Part shown: positions 1 through 6,388 of the stretch, one piece after another
How positions within the stretch are numbered: position 1 is the first letter of the stretch
How the letters are laid out: each line of letters opens with the position of its first letter
NCBI GenBank assembly: GCA_963666895.2
Contig: CAXXNS010000010.1
Coordinates: forward strand, 372,001 to 436,000
DNA from: G963666895 sp963666895
GTDB taxonomy: Bacteria > Desulfobacterota > Desulfovibrionia > Desulfovibrionales > Desulfovibrionaceae
Reading direction: 5' to 3'
Length of the DNA: 64,000 nucleotides
Notes under the pieces: model-generated
Told to the model about the DNA's origin: nothing
What the model saw: only the letters and a program-made list of their open reading frames with translations
The model's database searches: none
Made by a program: the position numbers and the translations under genes

Positions 1-505
1 GGGTGTTGAAGTAGGCGGCCCGCTTGCCCACGGCCCGAAAATGCTGGCTGGCGTCCACCTCGTACACGGACCCGGCCCCGGAGATCAGGGGCTGGACGTG
101 CAGCCTGGGGTCCTGGAGGTAGTGGGACAAATTCTGGGCGATGAGGCCCGGACCCTGGATCACGTGTACGCCCATCTCCTGGAACCGGGTGTGGGTGCTG
201 TCGTCGTAGACCAGGGCCGAGACATGCTCCACCCCGGCCGCCTGGGCCAGTTCGGCCACGGCCAGGTTGACCTCGTCGTCGCTGGTCAGGGCCAGGACGT
301 AGTCCATGTCCCTCACCGAGGCCTTGTTCAGGACAACCTTGCTGGAGGCGTCCGCCTCGTAGGTGGCCGCGATGTTGGGAAACAGGGGCGCGGTCCTGTC
401 CAACTGCTCCCGGCGCGTGTCGATGAGCGAGACCTCCCAGCCCTCGCCCAGCCGCCGCAGCAGCTCGCGCGTGATCCGTCCCGCGCCGCAGATCAGGATG
501 CGCAC
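1..505 (-). CDS. TrkA-type NAD-binding potassium-uptake regulator, 3' part cut off by the window edge
   Basis: About 168 codons are visible from a GTG start at 505, which has a GGGAG Shine-Dalgarno about eight bases upstream. The N-terminus forms a Rossmann fold with the dinucleotide motif GAGRIT at residues 7-12. It is followed by an acidic strand end (SLIDTRREQ) and the TrkA-N signature DYVLALTSDDEVN. Such RCK/TrkA proteins bind NAD(H) on the cytoplasmic face of Trk/Ktr potassium transporters and gate them. The gene begins 12 bp after the selD stop codon on the same strand, so the two are probably co-transcribed. The C-terminal part (TrkA-C, or a second RCK repeat) lies outside the window, so full-length TrkA cannot be told from a single-domain KtrA-like protein. 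Confidence 0.85.
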   Translation of the reverse strand, partial: MRILICGAGRITRELLRRLGEGWEVSLIDTRREQLDRTAPLFPNIAATYEADASSKVVLNKASVRDMDYVLALTSDDEVNLAVAELAQAAGVEHVSALVYDDSTHTRFQEMGVHVIQGPGLIAQNLSHYLQDPRLHVQPLISGAGSVYEVDASQHFRAVGKRAAYFNT

Positions 506-517
506 GTCCCTGCTCCC

Positions 518-1567
518 CTATTCCTTGATCAGCAGATGGGGGGCGCCGGGCTCGTGCTCCAGCACCCGGCCGATGACGTAGGCCCGGTCCCCGGACGCGG
601 CCAGCAATTCCTTGGCCCGGTCCACCTTGTCCGGGGGCACGCAGAGCAGCAGGCCGCCCGAGGTCTGGGCGTCGAAGATCAGGTCCAGGTTCAGGGGGTC
701 GAGCCCCTCGGCCACGCCGCACCGGGGCATGTAGTGGTTGCGGTTGCAGATGCTGCCCGCGGGCAGAAGTCCCATGCCGGTCAGCTCCAGGGCGCGGTCG
801 TGCAGCGGGGCCGCGGACAGGGAAATCTCGATGGTCACGCCGCTGGCCTCGGCCAGTTCCAGGGAGTGCCCGGCCAGGCCGAACCCGGTCACGTCCGTGG
901 CCCCGGTCAGGCCCAGCTCGGCGATGACTTCACCCGGGCCCTTGTTCAACCGGCCGCACCAGGTGAACAGGGTGTCCTCGATGGCCTGCCAGCCCTCCCA
1001 CTCGGCCTTGACCGCGGTGGACAGCACGCCCGTGCCCAGGGGCTTGGTCAGGATCAGGACGTCTCCGGGCCGCGCGCCCTGGTTGGTGGACATGCGCTGG
1101 GGGTCCACCACGCCGGACACGGCCAGGCCGTACTTGATCTCGTCGTCCTCCACCGAGTGGCCTCCGGCCGGTACGGCCCCGGCCTCGATGACCGCGTCCA
1201 GGCCGCCGCGCAGGATATCGTTGAGCACGGTGCCGGGCAGTTTCTTGATGGGGAAGCAGACGATGTTCATGGCCGACAGGGGCGTGGCGCCCATGGCGTA
1301 TACGTCGGACAGGGCGTTGACCGCGGCGATGCGGCCGAAGCGGTAGGGGTCGTTGAGCATGGGGGTGAAGAAGTCCACGGTCTGGACCAGGGCCATGCCG
1401 TTCGGGAAGCGCACCACCACGCTGTCCTCGTTGTCGCCGGGGCTTCCGGCCAGGACGCGGGGGTCGGACCTCGCCAGTCCTTGCAGTGCCAGCTCCAGGT
1501 CCCCTGGAGCGATCTTAGCGGCTCAACCGGCCGCCTTGACCATCTGGGCGAGCTTGTACTCGGCCAT
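518..1567 (-). CDS. selD: Selenide, water dikinase SelD, itself a selenoprotein (in-frame UGA at codon 15)
   Basis: SelD makes selenophosphate from selenide and ATP for selenocysteine tRNA charging. A plain reading gives an ORF from about 1420, which lacks the catalytic N-terminus. Reading through an in-frame UGA (1525-1523) extends it to an ATG at 1567 with a perfect AAGGAGG seven bases upstream. The product is 349 aa, the usual length. The N-terminus then reads MVKAAG-U-AAKIAPGDLE. The selenocysteine at residue 15 and Lys18 reproduce the C-x-x-K catalytic spacing of SelD (Cys17/Lys20 in E. coli). A SECIS-like hairpin follows the UGA. Later motifs include TVDFFTP near residues 63-69, GGHSVEDDEIKYG, and GATDVTGFGLAGH. 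selD leads the trkA-type gene downstream. The TGA is highly unlikely to be an error because flanking frame, ribosome site and homology all agree. Confidence 0.93.
1492..1510 (-). promoter_or_regulatory. Bacterial SECIS-like hairpin of selD
   Basis: On the minus strand GCTCCAGG-GGA-CCTGGAGC forms a perfect 8-bp stem with a three-base GGA loop. It begins 12 nt downstream of the UGA (1525-1523). This position inside the coding sequence, right after the UGA, and the G-containing small apical loop are what SelB recognises in bacterial SECIS elements. The hairpin sits in codons that also encode the conserved APGDLEL segment. The fold is inferred by eye only. Confidence 0.72.
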
Positions 1568-1780
1568 GGTCGATCCTCCTTGGGTCGTGGATGGGGTCTG
1601 GTACACGAAATCCTCCGCTGTTGTGTCCGGGCCAGCCTATCAAAGCCGGGCCCTTCTGCCTAGCCGGTGAGTCGGGCCGCGCTTCCCGGACCGCGCTCTC
1701 TGGCCGCCCGGCAAATCCTGCCCGGCACATATCTTGAATCCTGTTCGTGGGGGGCATGAACAACCCTTTGGGGGAGTGCC

Positions 1781-1990
1781 ATGCCGAGATGCAGTCTGTG
1801 CCGCGCCCGGATCGACGAGTTGGATTTCTACTTTGAGACGGACCAGGGGCGCGTCTGCTCCTCATGCCTGGTGGTCAGCCGGGTGCCCCGGGACACGCTG
1901 GCCAACATGTTCCCGCCCCCGGACAACGGGTCCGGCCGGGAGCGCGAGATGAACGAAGAGGATTTGCGCCAGGCGGTCTGGAGCTGCTGA
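1781..1990 (+). CDS. Small CxxC/CxxC putative zinc-ribbon protein (first of a tandem pair)
   Basis: This 69-aa protein has cysteine pairs C4-x2-C7 and C26-x2-C29, the geometry of a small zinc knuckle or treble-clef-like fold, followed by an acidic and arginine-rich tail. A GGGGAG ribosome site lies just before the ATG. The next gene, 24 bp downstream, has the same MPR start and the same two cysteine pairs, so the pair looks like a diverged tandem duplication. I do not recognise the family. Metal binding is inferred from cysteine spacing alone, and no catalytic motif is visible. Function unknown; a protein- or RNA-binding accessory role is possible. Confidence 0.68.
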   Translation: MPRCSLCRARIDELDFYFETDQGRVCSSCLVVSRVPRDTLANMFPPPDNGSGREREMNEEDLRQAVWSC

Positions 1991-2014
1991 CCGCCCGAAA
2001 ACAGTGAGGACCGT

Positions 2015-2248
2015 ATGCCGCGTCTGTACTGCGCCTGCTGCGGGCGGCCTCTCGAGGAAGCCGACCTGACTCTGGTCATGGACAACGGCCCCGTCTGCCG
2101 CGCCTGCCAGGCCCTGGCCCGGGTCCGCCATCCCGGCCCGGACCCGCTCCTGGGCGGCCGCCAGCCCGAGTCTCCGCGCTGGCGCGGTCCCGGCGACGTG
2201 TTCCTGCCGCCCACGCTTGAGCCCGGGGCCGTTCTCAGCCTGTCCTAG
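2015..2248 (+). CDS. Small CxxC/CxxC putative zinc-ribbon protein (second of a tandem pair)
   Basis: This 77-aa protein has cysteine pairs C6-x2-C9 (with an extra C8) and C28-x2-C31. It then has a basic, proline-rich tail without recognised motifs. TGAGGA precedes the ATG. The N-terminal half parallels the upstream gene: MPR start, CxxC, about 18 residues, a VxxDNGxVC-like segment and CxxC. The C-terminal halves are unrelated. Its TAG stop overlaps the TAG stop of the convergent copZ-like gene through a shared CTAG. Function unknown. Confidence 0.62.
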   Translation: MPRLYCACCGRPLEEADLTLVMDNGPVCRACQALARVRHPGPDPLLGGRQPESPRWRGPGDVFLPPTLEPGAVLSLS

Positions 2249-2445
2249 TCCTCGACCGTAAACCCGATCTTCTCAATGGCCTTGACCAGGTCGTCCCGGT
2301 TCACGGGATGGTCCTCGTCGTACTCGGCCTGGCCCTTGTCCAGGCTGACCTTGACGTTGATCACGCCGTCCACGCCTTCCAGGGCCTCGGTCACCGACTT
2401 GACGCAATGCTGGCAGCTCATGCCGCCGACCTTTATGCTGCTCAT
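2245..2445 (-). CDS. copZ: Heavy-metal-associated (HMA) domain copper chaperone
   Basis: This 66-aa protein is a single ferredoxin-like HMA domain. The metal loop GGMSCQHC sits near residues 7-14 and the C-terminus has the typical EKIGFTVED ending. CopZ-like chaperones bind Cu(I) through the two cysteines and hand it to the N-terminal domain of a P1B-type ATPase. The gene follows the ATPase gene with three intervening bases on the same strand, so they form an operon. The ATG has a GGAGTGA-type site upstream inside the end of the ATPase gene. Copper is the usual ligand, but the sequence does not prove metal specificity. Confidence 0.9.
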   Translation of the reverse strand: MSSIKVGGMSCQHCVKSVTEALEGVDGVINVKVSLDKGQAEYDEDHPVNRDDLVKAIEKIGFTVED

Positions 2446-2448
2446 GAT

Positions 2449-4758
2449 TCACTCCTTGGTTTGATCGTCCCGAAACGCCTTGAGCCGCAGGGCGTTGCCG
2501 ACCACGGTCACCGAGGAGGCGGCCATGGCCGTGCCCGCGATCATGGGGTTCAGGGTCGGGCCGCCGAACACATGGAGCAGACCGGCCGCCACCGGAATGC
2601 CCAGGGTGTTGAAGGCAAAGGCCCAGAACAAATTCTGCTTGATGTTGCGCAGGGTGGCCCGGCCCAGGCGCAGGGCGGTCCCGGCCAGCCGCAAATCCGG
2701 CCGCACCAGCACGCCGTCGCCCGACTCCATGGCCACGTCCATGCCCGAGCCCATGGCCAGCCCCAGGTCGGCCTGGGCCAGGGCCGGGGCGTCGTTGATG
2801 CCGTCGCCCACCATGGCCACGGTCCTGCCTTCCGCCTGAATGGCGGCCACTTCCCGGGCCTTGTGCTCGGGCAGCACCCGGGCGCGCACCCGGTCGATGC
2901 CCACCTGTTCAGCCACGGCTTGGGCCGCGGCCTCGTTGTCCCCGGTGAGCATGACCACCTCCAGGCCCATCCCGTGCAGGTCGGCCACGGCCCCGGCCGA
3001 CTCGGGCCTGAGCTGGTCGGCCACCCCGGCCACCATGGCCAATGAGCCGTCCACGGCCACGTACAAGGGGGTCATGCCGTGCCCGGCCATGGGTCCGGCC
3101 TCGGAATCGGCCTTGTCCAGACCGGTAATGCCGGACTCGTCCAGAAATTCCCGGTTTCCCGCCAGCACGGTCCGGCCCTGGACCTTGGCCCGCACGCCCC
3201 GTCCGGGCACGGCCTCGAACTCCTCGGCCTCGGGCAGATCCAGGCCTTGTTCCCTGGCCGCGTTGACCACGGCGCTGGCCAGGGGATGCTCGCTGGGCCG
3301 CTCGGCCGCGGCCAGCAGGACCAGCGCGCTCTTCTCGTCCAGGGACAAATCCAACACGGCCAGCCGGGCCAGGGCCGGACGGCCTTGGGTCAGGGTGCCG
3401 GTCTTGTCCAGAACCACGGTCCGCACGCCCGCGGCCGCCTGGAGCGCGGCCCCGCCCTTGAACAGCACGCCCAGGGACGCGCCGCGCCCGGCCGCCACCA
3501 TGATGGACATGGGCGTGGCCAGCCCCATGGCGCAGGGGCAGGCGATGACCATCACGGACACGAAGATGCGCAGGGAAAAGGCGATCCCGGCCCCGGAAGC
3601 CAGCCAGGCCAGGCCCGCGGCCAGGGCGATGGCCATGACCGCGGGCACGAAATAATAGCTCACCCGGTCGGCCAGGGAGGCGATGGGCGCCTTGGAGCCC
3701 TGGGCCCGGCGCACCATCTCGGCGATGCGCGCCAGGAGCGTGTCCTGCCCGACCTTGACCGCGCGCATGACCAGCGCGCCCGTGGTGTTCAGGGTGCCCC
3801 CGGCCACCTGGTCCCCGGCCTGCTTGGTCACGGGCATGGGCTCGCCCGTGAGCATGGACTCGTCCACGCTGGAGCGGCCCGAGACCACCACCCCGTCCAC
3901 CGGGATGCGCGCGCCTGGGCGCACGGCCAGCTCGTCGCCCGGCACCACCTCGGACAGGGCCACCTCCCGCTCCACCCCGTCCTTCATGCGCAGGGCCGTG
4001 TCCGGGGCCAGTTCCATGAGGGAGCGAACCGCGTCGGCCGTGCGCGCCCGGGAGCGCAGTTCGAAGTACTTGCCCAGGGAGATCATGGCGATGAGCACGG
4101 CCGCGCCTTCGTAATAGAGCTCGTGGACCAGGCCGGGATTGCCCGCGGCGATGAGCACGGTGTTGATGGCGGAATAGATCAGGGCCGCGCCCGTGCCCAC
4201 GGCCACCAGGGAGTCCATGTTCGGGGCCAGGCGGACCAGCATGGGCAGGCCGCGCAAATAGAAGTGGCGGCCGAACCAGACCACGGGCAGGGTCAGGGCC
4301 AGCTGGGCCAGGGCGAAGTTCAGGGGATGGAGCATGGGGGACAGGAACGCGGGCAAAGGCAGACCGACCATGTGGCCCATGCTGATGACCAGCAGGGGCA
4401 GGGCGAAGACCCAGGCGAACACGACCCGGCCGCGCGTGGCCGCCAACTCGGCTTCGGTGCGGCGCTTGTGCTCCTCCTCTGTCTCGGTCTCGAATTCGGC
4501 CGAGAAGCCCAGCTCCTTGACCGCCTGGGCCAGGTCCTCGCGGCTGACCTTGCCGGGATCCCAGGCCACGCTCATGGACTCGCCCGGCAGGCTGACCGTG
4601 ATCTCGGCCACGCCGTCCCGGTTGCCCAGCACGCGCTCGATGCGCGAGGAGCAGGCCGCGCAGTGCATGCCGCTGACGCTGGCCCTTGCCCGGGCCAGTC
4701 CAGATTGCTGCTCTGCTTGTCGTTCCGGTTGTTGACCTGTGTCCTTGCCGTTGGTCAT
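2449..4758 (-). CDS. copA: P1B-type copper-translocating ATPase (CopA-like)
   Basis: This 769-aa integral membrane pump couples ATP hydrolysis to Cu(I) transport. One N-terminal HMA domain carries GMHCAAC (C33/C36). It is followed by paired transmembrane helices, an actuator domain with LTGEPMPV, the transmembrane metal site C407-P-C409, the phosphorylated Asp451 in DKTGT, the HP motif in SEHPLAS, and GDGINDAP near residue 651. These mark a P1B-1 enzyme. The open frame extends upstream to 5433 without a stop, but that part is an overlapping-frame artefact. The ATG at 4758 has GGAGA upstream and precedes MTNGKDTG, and the extension would overlie another gene. Promoter-like boxes and a Fur-like dyad lie directly upstream. 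The copZ gene follows. Confidence 0.93.
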   Translation of the reverse strand: MTNGKDTGQQPERQAEQQSGLARARASVSGMHCAACSSRIERVLGNRDGVAEITVSLPGESMSVAWDPGKVSREDLAQAVKELGFSAEFETETEEEHKRRTEAELAATRGRVVFAWVFALPLLVISMGHMVGLPLPAFLSPMLHPLNFALAQLALTLPVVWFGRHFYLRGLPMLVRLAPNMDSLVAVGTGAALIYSAINTVLIAAGNPGLVHELYYEGAAVLIAMISLGKYFELRSRARTADAVRSLMELAPDTALRMKDGVEREVALSEVVPGDELAVRPGARIPVDGVVVSGRSSVDESMLTGEPMPVTKQAGDQVAGGTLNTTGALVMRAVKVGQDTLLARIAEMVRRAQGSKAPIASLADRVSYYFVPAVMAIALAAGLAWLASGAGIAFSLRIFVSVMVIACPCAMGLATPMSIMVAAGRGASLGVLFKGGAALQAAAGVRTVVLDKTGTLTQGRPALARLAVLDLSLDEKSALVLLAAAERPSEHPLASAVVNAAREQGLDLPEAEEFEAVPGRGVRAKVQGRTVLAGNREFLDESGITGLDKADSEAGPMAGHGMTPLYVAVDGSLAMVAGVADQLRPESAGAVADLHGMGLEVVMLTGDNEAAAQAVAEQVGIDRVRARVLPEHKAREVAAIQAEGRTVAMVGDGINDAPALAQADLGLAMGSGMDVAMESGDGVLVRPDLRLAGTALRLGRATLRNIKQNLFWAFAFNTLGIPVAAGLLHVFGGPTLNPMIAGTAMAASSVTVVGNALRLKAFRDDQTKE

Positions 4759-4770
4759 GTCCGTCTCCAA

Positions 4771-4787
4771 TTGAAAATCAATTTCAA
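4771..4787. promoter_or_regulatory. Fur-box-like dyad in front of copA
   Basis: TTGAAAATCAATTTCAA is a dyad with TTGAAA/TTTCAA arms. The 15-mer TGAAAATCAATTTCA differs at one base from TGAAAATnATTTTCA, which I recall as the Fur motif described for Desulfovibrio. It lies 13 bases before the copA start and just downstream of a plausible -10 box, a position suited to repression. Binding by Fur is inference; a copper- or other metal-responsive repressor is an alternative. Confidence 0.5.
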
Positions 4788-4789
4788 CT

Positions 4790-4817
4790 AGAATACGCAT
4801 TCCAGCGCAATGCGCAA
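4790..4817 (-). promoter_or_regulatory. Putative sigma-70 promoter of copA-copZ
   Basis: Read on the minus strand, TTGCGC (4817-4812) and TATTCT (4795-4790) are separated by 16 bp. The predicted transcription start would fall within or next to the Fur-like dyad. Match quality is moderate. Confidence 0.4.
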
Positions 4818-4841
4818 GGGGGGGTCGGGCGGCGGAGGCGG

Positions 4842-5267
4842 TCAGACCACGGACAGCAGGGCCCGGGGCGCTCCCTCGTTGCGTCCGGAGGCCATGGCCG
4901 CGTAGGCCTCGGCGCCCCGGCGCAGGGCGGGATTGCCGGACCCGGTGAAGCCGGCCGTCCGGTCCTGATCCAGGGACCCGCTCAAGTGGTCCAGGTCGTC
5001 GGGGGTCAGGAAGGAGGCGGTGCGGGCGGCGCCGGTGGCGGCCTGGCGCTCGAAGGCCCGGGCGAAACGCTCCAGCTCCTCGCTGTCCAGGTCCAGGCGG
5101 CGGTGGGTGTAGGTCAGGCCCAGGGGGCCGATGCGGAAGCCCACCCGGCTGGAGCGGACGCGGCCGGAATTGCCCGCGCCTGAACGCGAGGAATCCGAGC
5201 CTCCCGAGCGCCTTTGCTCCAGGGGCGTCTGTTCCGGAAAGTCGCTGGAGAGCGCGGCCACCGCCAT
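4842..5267 (-). CDS. Hypothetical protein of 141 aa
   Basis: I do not recognise this protein. It has a low-complexity Ser/Gly/Arg-rich N-terminal third, then a compact segment (RIGPLGLTYTHRRLDLDSEELERFARAFERQ) and a region rich in Asp, Leu and Gly. No signal peptide or membrane segment is evident. The ATG at 5267 is chosen because GGAG sits seven bases upstream and the coding character starts there; the frame is open to 5504 but overlaps the nfnA promoter. It lies upstream of copA on the same strand, 83 bp away, and may be separately transcribed because copA has its own promoter-like boxes. A cytoplasmic accessory protein is the most that can be said. Confidence 0.55.
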   Translation of the reverse strand: MAVAALSSDFPEQTPLEQRRSGGSDSSRSGAGNSGRVRSSRVGFRIGPLGLTYTHRRLDLDSEELERFARAFERQAATGAARTASFLTPDDLDHLSGSLDQDRTAGFTGSGNPALRRGAEAYAAMASGRNEGAPRALLSVV

Positions 5268-5303
5268 GGCGGGCTCCGGGTCCGTCACCGGGTACGCGTT
5301 GCC

Positions 5304-5332
5304 GGACGCCGAACAAAATTCGGCCGGCGTCC
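5304..5332. repeat. Inverted repeat in the 5268-5485 intergenic stretch
   Basis: GGACGCCG and CGGCGTCC form an 8-bp stem around a 13-base, partly AT-rich loop. It lies upstream of the 141-aa gene and about 180 bp before the divergent nfnA promoter. It could be an operator or a leader hairpin for the minus-strand gene. No poly-T tract follows on either strand. Confidence 0.4.
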
Positions 5333-5485
5333 GAATGGACTCCCGGCCGTCCCTGCGGCCCTGCGCCGCGCTCGCTCCTGAAAGGACGTCGCCGGCGCCG
5401 CACCCGATCCCTGGGGGCGGCGTGGCATGGCATTTATACAGCTTCAGGAGGGTTTTTGGCAAGTAAATTGGAAAACCCCCGAACT

Positions 5486-5513
5486 TTTGCATTTCCCACG
5501 CCAATAGTATACG
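5486..5513 (+). promoter_or_regulatory. Putative promoter of nfnAB
   Basis: TTTGCA (5486-5491) and TATACG (5508-5513) are 16 bp apart. Transcription would start near 5520, just before the AGGAGGG at 5524 and the ATG at 5540. This supports the downstream ATG rather than an in-frame upstream codon at 5456. Confidence 0.5.
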
Positions 5514-5539
5514 ATGCCACGCCAGGAGGGCTGCCGTCT

Positions 5540-6388
5540 ATGTCTACAAAAATATTGGAGAAAAAGATTCTCATCCCCGGGCAGACCACGTTGCTCGTAT
5601 TGGAGGCGCCCCATGTCGCCGCCAAAGCGCAACCCGGGAACTTCATTATTCTGCGCATCGACGAACACGGCGAGCGCATTCCACTGACCATTGCGGACGC
5701 CGATGCCAAGGCCGGAACCATCACCATCGTCTTCCTGGTGGTGGGCAAGACCACGGCCCAGTTGGAGAGCCTCAACGTGGGCGACAGCCTCCAGGACGTG
5801 TGCGGCCCCCTGGGGCGGCCCACGCACATCGAGAAGTACGACGGCCCGGTCATCTGCGTGGGCGGCGGCACGGGCATCGCGGCCATGCACCACATCGCCA
5901 AGGGCCACGCGGCCGCGGGCAACCGCGTCATCGCCGTGGTCGGCGCCCGGTCCGAGGCCCTTCTTTTATTCTGCGACGAGCTGGCCGAATTCTGTCCCGA
6001 GGTCCTGGTGGCCACGGACGACGGCTCCAAGGGCCACAAGGGATTCGTCACCGAGGTGCTGGACGAGGCCCTCAAACGCGAGGGTGATGTCGCCGAAGTG
6101 GTGGCCATCGGCCCGGTGCCCATGATGGAGGCCGTGACCAAGGTCACCAAGCCCTATGGGGTCAAGACCACGGTCAGCCTCAACTCCATCATGGTGGACG
6201 GCATCGGCATGTGCGGGGCCTGCCGCTGCTCCGTGGGCGGCGAGACCAAGTTCGCCTGCGTGGACGGCCCGGAGTTCGACGGCCACCAGGTGGACTTCGG
6301 CGAGCTGCGCCAGCGCCTGGGCCAGTTCCGGCCCCAGGAGGCCGTGGCCCTGGAAAAATTCAAGTGCAAGTGCGGGGGGGGTAAGTAA
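5540..6388 (+). CDS. nfnA: NfnA: FAD/[2Fe-2S] subunit of NADH-dependent reduced ferredoxin:NADP oxidoreductase
   Basis: This 282-aa protein of the ferredoxin-NADP-reductase/PyrK family carries FAD and a [2Fe-2S] cluster. With NfnB it couples reversible electron bifurcation between NADPH, NAD and ferredoxin in the cytoplasm. The N-terminal FAD-binding barrel contains RIPLTIADAD. The nucleotide-binding half starts at GGGTGIAAM. Cysteines C225, C228, C230 and C240 near the C-terminus (MCGACRCSVG...FACVDGPEFD) are the cluster region. The start at 5540 has AGGAGGG nine bases upstream and follows the promoter. The TAA overlaps the ATG of nfnB by one base, so translation is coupled. The close relative sulfide dehydrogenase SudB is the alternative name; the sequence does not separate them. 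Confidence 0.9.
   Translation: MSTKILEKKILIPGQTTLLVLEAPHVAAKAQPGNFIILRIDEHGERIPLTIADADAKAGTITIVFLVVGKTTAQLESLNVGDSLQDVCGPLGRPTHIEKYDGPVICVGGGTGIAAMHHIAKGHAAAGNRVIAVVGARSEALLLFCDELAEFCPEVLVATDDGSKGHKGFVTEVLDEALKREGDVAEVVAIGPVPMMEAVTKVTKPYGVKTTVSLNSIMVDGIGMCGACRCSVGGETKFACVDGPEFDGHQVDFGELRQRLGQFRPQEAVALEKFKCKCGGGK

Noticed and set aside
41..1663. A 540-codon open frame on the plus strand opposite trkA and selD
   Set aside because: It is an antisense shadow caused by GC-rich codons. The minus-strand genes have strong homology motifs and ribosome sites.
2449..5433. A 994-codon reading of copA
   Set aside because: The extra N-terminus overlaps another gene, has no recognisable motif, and a good start with GGAGA is found at 4758.
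5456..5539. Earlier in-frame start for nfnA at 5456
   Set aside because: The promoter boxes at 5486-5513 would lie inside the gene, and the ATG at 5540 has AGGAGGG at proper spacing.
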